Assembly (NCBI GenBank): GCA_050186955.1
Contig: JBFWXZ010000186.1
Span: 1 to 6,125 of the forward strand
Source of the DNA: JACKJP01 sp050186955
Lineage (GTDB): Bacteria; Pseudomonadota; Alphaproteobacteria; Rhizobiales; Tepidamorphaceae
Reading direction: 5' to 3'
Length of the DNA stretch: 6,125 nucleotides
Shown here piece after piece: positions 5,577 to 6,125 of the stretch. A program made the position numbers and the translations under genes. Numbering within the stretch: position 1 is the first letter of the stretch; each line of letters opens with the position of its first letter. The notes beneath the pieces were generated by a model. It ran no database searches and was not told the DNA's origin. It worked only from the letters and a program-made list of their open reading frames with translations.

Positions 5577-6125
5577 ATGCTCTGGGAATTCGTCCTCGCC
5601 TGCATCCTGATCGAGCTGATGCCGGGGCCCAATATGGGCTATCTGGCGGCCCTCGCCCTCGACCGGGGGCGCGGCGCCGGCATGATGGCGGTCGCCGGCG
5701 TCGCCCTCGGCCTGACGCTCGCCGCCATCGCCGCCGGCCTCGGCCTCGCCGCCGTCGTCGCCGCCTCGCCGGTGATCTGGGAGGCGCTGCGCTGGGCCGG
5801 CGTCGCCTATCTGCTGTGGCTCGGCTGGGAGATGTGGCGCGAGGCCGACCGCGACGTCATGGAGGACGCCGACGGGGAGCAGGCGCGCTATTTCCGCCGC
5901 GGCCTGCTGGCCAATCTCCTCAGCCCCAAGACCTAACACATCTTCATCGCCGCCCTGCCCCGCTTCGCCGGCACCATGCAGCCGGATTTCGAGGTCTTCG
6001 CCCTGCTGGCGGCGATCTACGTCGCCGTCGCCACCGCGATCCACAGCTCCATCGAGATCGCCGCCGGCAGCGCCCACACGCTGCTCAGCACGCGCGGGAC
6101 CCGCGCCGCCATCAGCCGCGCGCTG
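5577..6125 (+). pseudogene. LysE/RhtB family amino-acid exporter, interrupted by in-frame TAA and cut by window edge
   Basis: LysE/RhtB proteins are inner-membrane exporters of amino acids and related compounds, usually about 200-210 residues with five or six membrane segments. The start MLWEFVLACILIELMPGPNM (1-20) holds the family's PGPN motif (16-19). Hydrophobic segments lie at about 2-24, 35-62 and 67-87, with WLGWEMWREA (81-90) ending the third, then a charged loop and RRGLLANLLSPKT (107-119). Codon 120 is TAA (5934-5936). The same frame continues without a break to the window end as HIFIAALPRFAG and two more hydrophobic stretches, exactly as the family requires (NLLxPKxxxFxxAxLPxF). The ATG at 5577 lies 10 bases after the aminotransferase stop with no clear Shine-Dalgarno sequence, which fits translational coupling. 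The stop is either a real nonsense mutation or a sequence error; 183 codons are visible. Confidence 0.87.
5934..5936 (+). other. In-frame TAA in the LysE/RhtB exporter gene
   Basis: The codons read AAG ACC TAA CAC ATC TTC (K, T, stop, H, I, F). Family homology continues straight through. This position is variable in the family but Tyr is acceptable, and TAC to TAA is a single change. The local ACCTAA is the same as at the interrupted pirin gene. Confidence 0.85.

Noticed and set aside
4481..5632. A 383-codon minus-strand open frame opposite the aminotransferase
   Set aside because: Antisense shadow with no motif; the plus strand carries a clear class IV aminotransferase.
1..6125. tRNA, rRNA, CRISPR arrays, insertion sequences, riboswitches or a defence system
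   Set aside because: I saw no direct repeat arrays, transposase or integrase motifs, terminal inverted repeats, cloverleaf structures or defence-type domains on either strand.

Overview
The window is GC-rich (roughly 70% by eye), almost fully coding, and looks like chromosome from an alphaproteobacterium, most likely in the Hyphomicrobiales (Rhizobiales). The reasons are the codon bias (third positions nearly all G or C), GTG starts, the style of the GNAT and DUF1203 proteins, and a textbook CtrA box (TTAA-N7-TTAAC, running into TTAACCAT) in front of a flagellar gene. No mobile element, tRNA, rRNA, CRISPR array or phage gene is visible, and no gene-free stretch exceeds 184 bases.

Layout. Positions 1-237 (minus) hold the N-terminal part of a pirin-family protein, interrupted by an in-frame TAA. 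Positions 238-421 are a divergent regulatory region with a 12-bp palindrome, the CtrA box, two GANTC (CcrM-type) sites and a small hairpin. flhA (422-2536, plus) encodes the flagellar export-gate protein and has no other flagellar gene beside it. After an 80-base gap come a short prephenate/arogenate dehydrogenase-like gene (2617-3384) and a GNAT acetyltransferase gene (3409-4008), probably co-transcribed. A DUF1203 gene (4011-4478, minus) meets the GNAT gene tail to tail with two bases between stop codons. A 146-base divergent gap leads to a class IV (fold type IV) PLP aminotransferase (4625-5566), followed 10 bases later by a LysE/RhtB-type amino-acid exporter gene (5577 to the window edge). 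That gene is also interrupted by an in-frame TAA.

How the genes fit. flhA is probably under cell-cycle (CtrA) control. The rest is ordinary metabolism: tyrosine-branch dehydrogenase plus acetyltransferase, and aminotransferase plus amino-acid exporter. No new multi-gene system is evident.

The most unusual signal is that both edge genes keep a perfect reading frame on each side of one TAA codon. Each TAA sits after an ACC (Thr) codon, at or plausibly at a tyrosine position, and each would be explained by one TAC-to-TAA change. Sequence error near contig ends, or two real nonsense mutations, are far likelier than recoding, but it is the thing to check first. A second point is the aminotransferase, whose usual PLP-contacting Glu and nearby Asn appear replaced.
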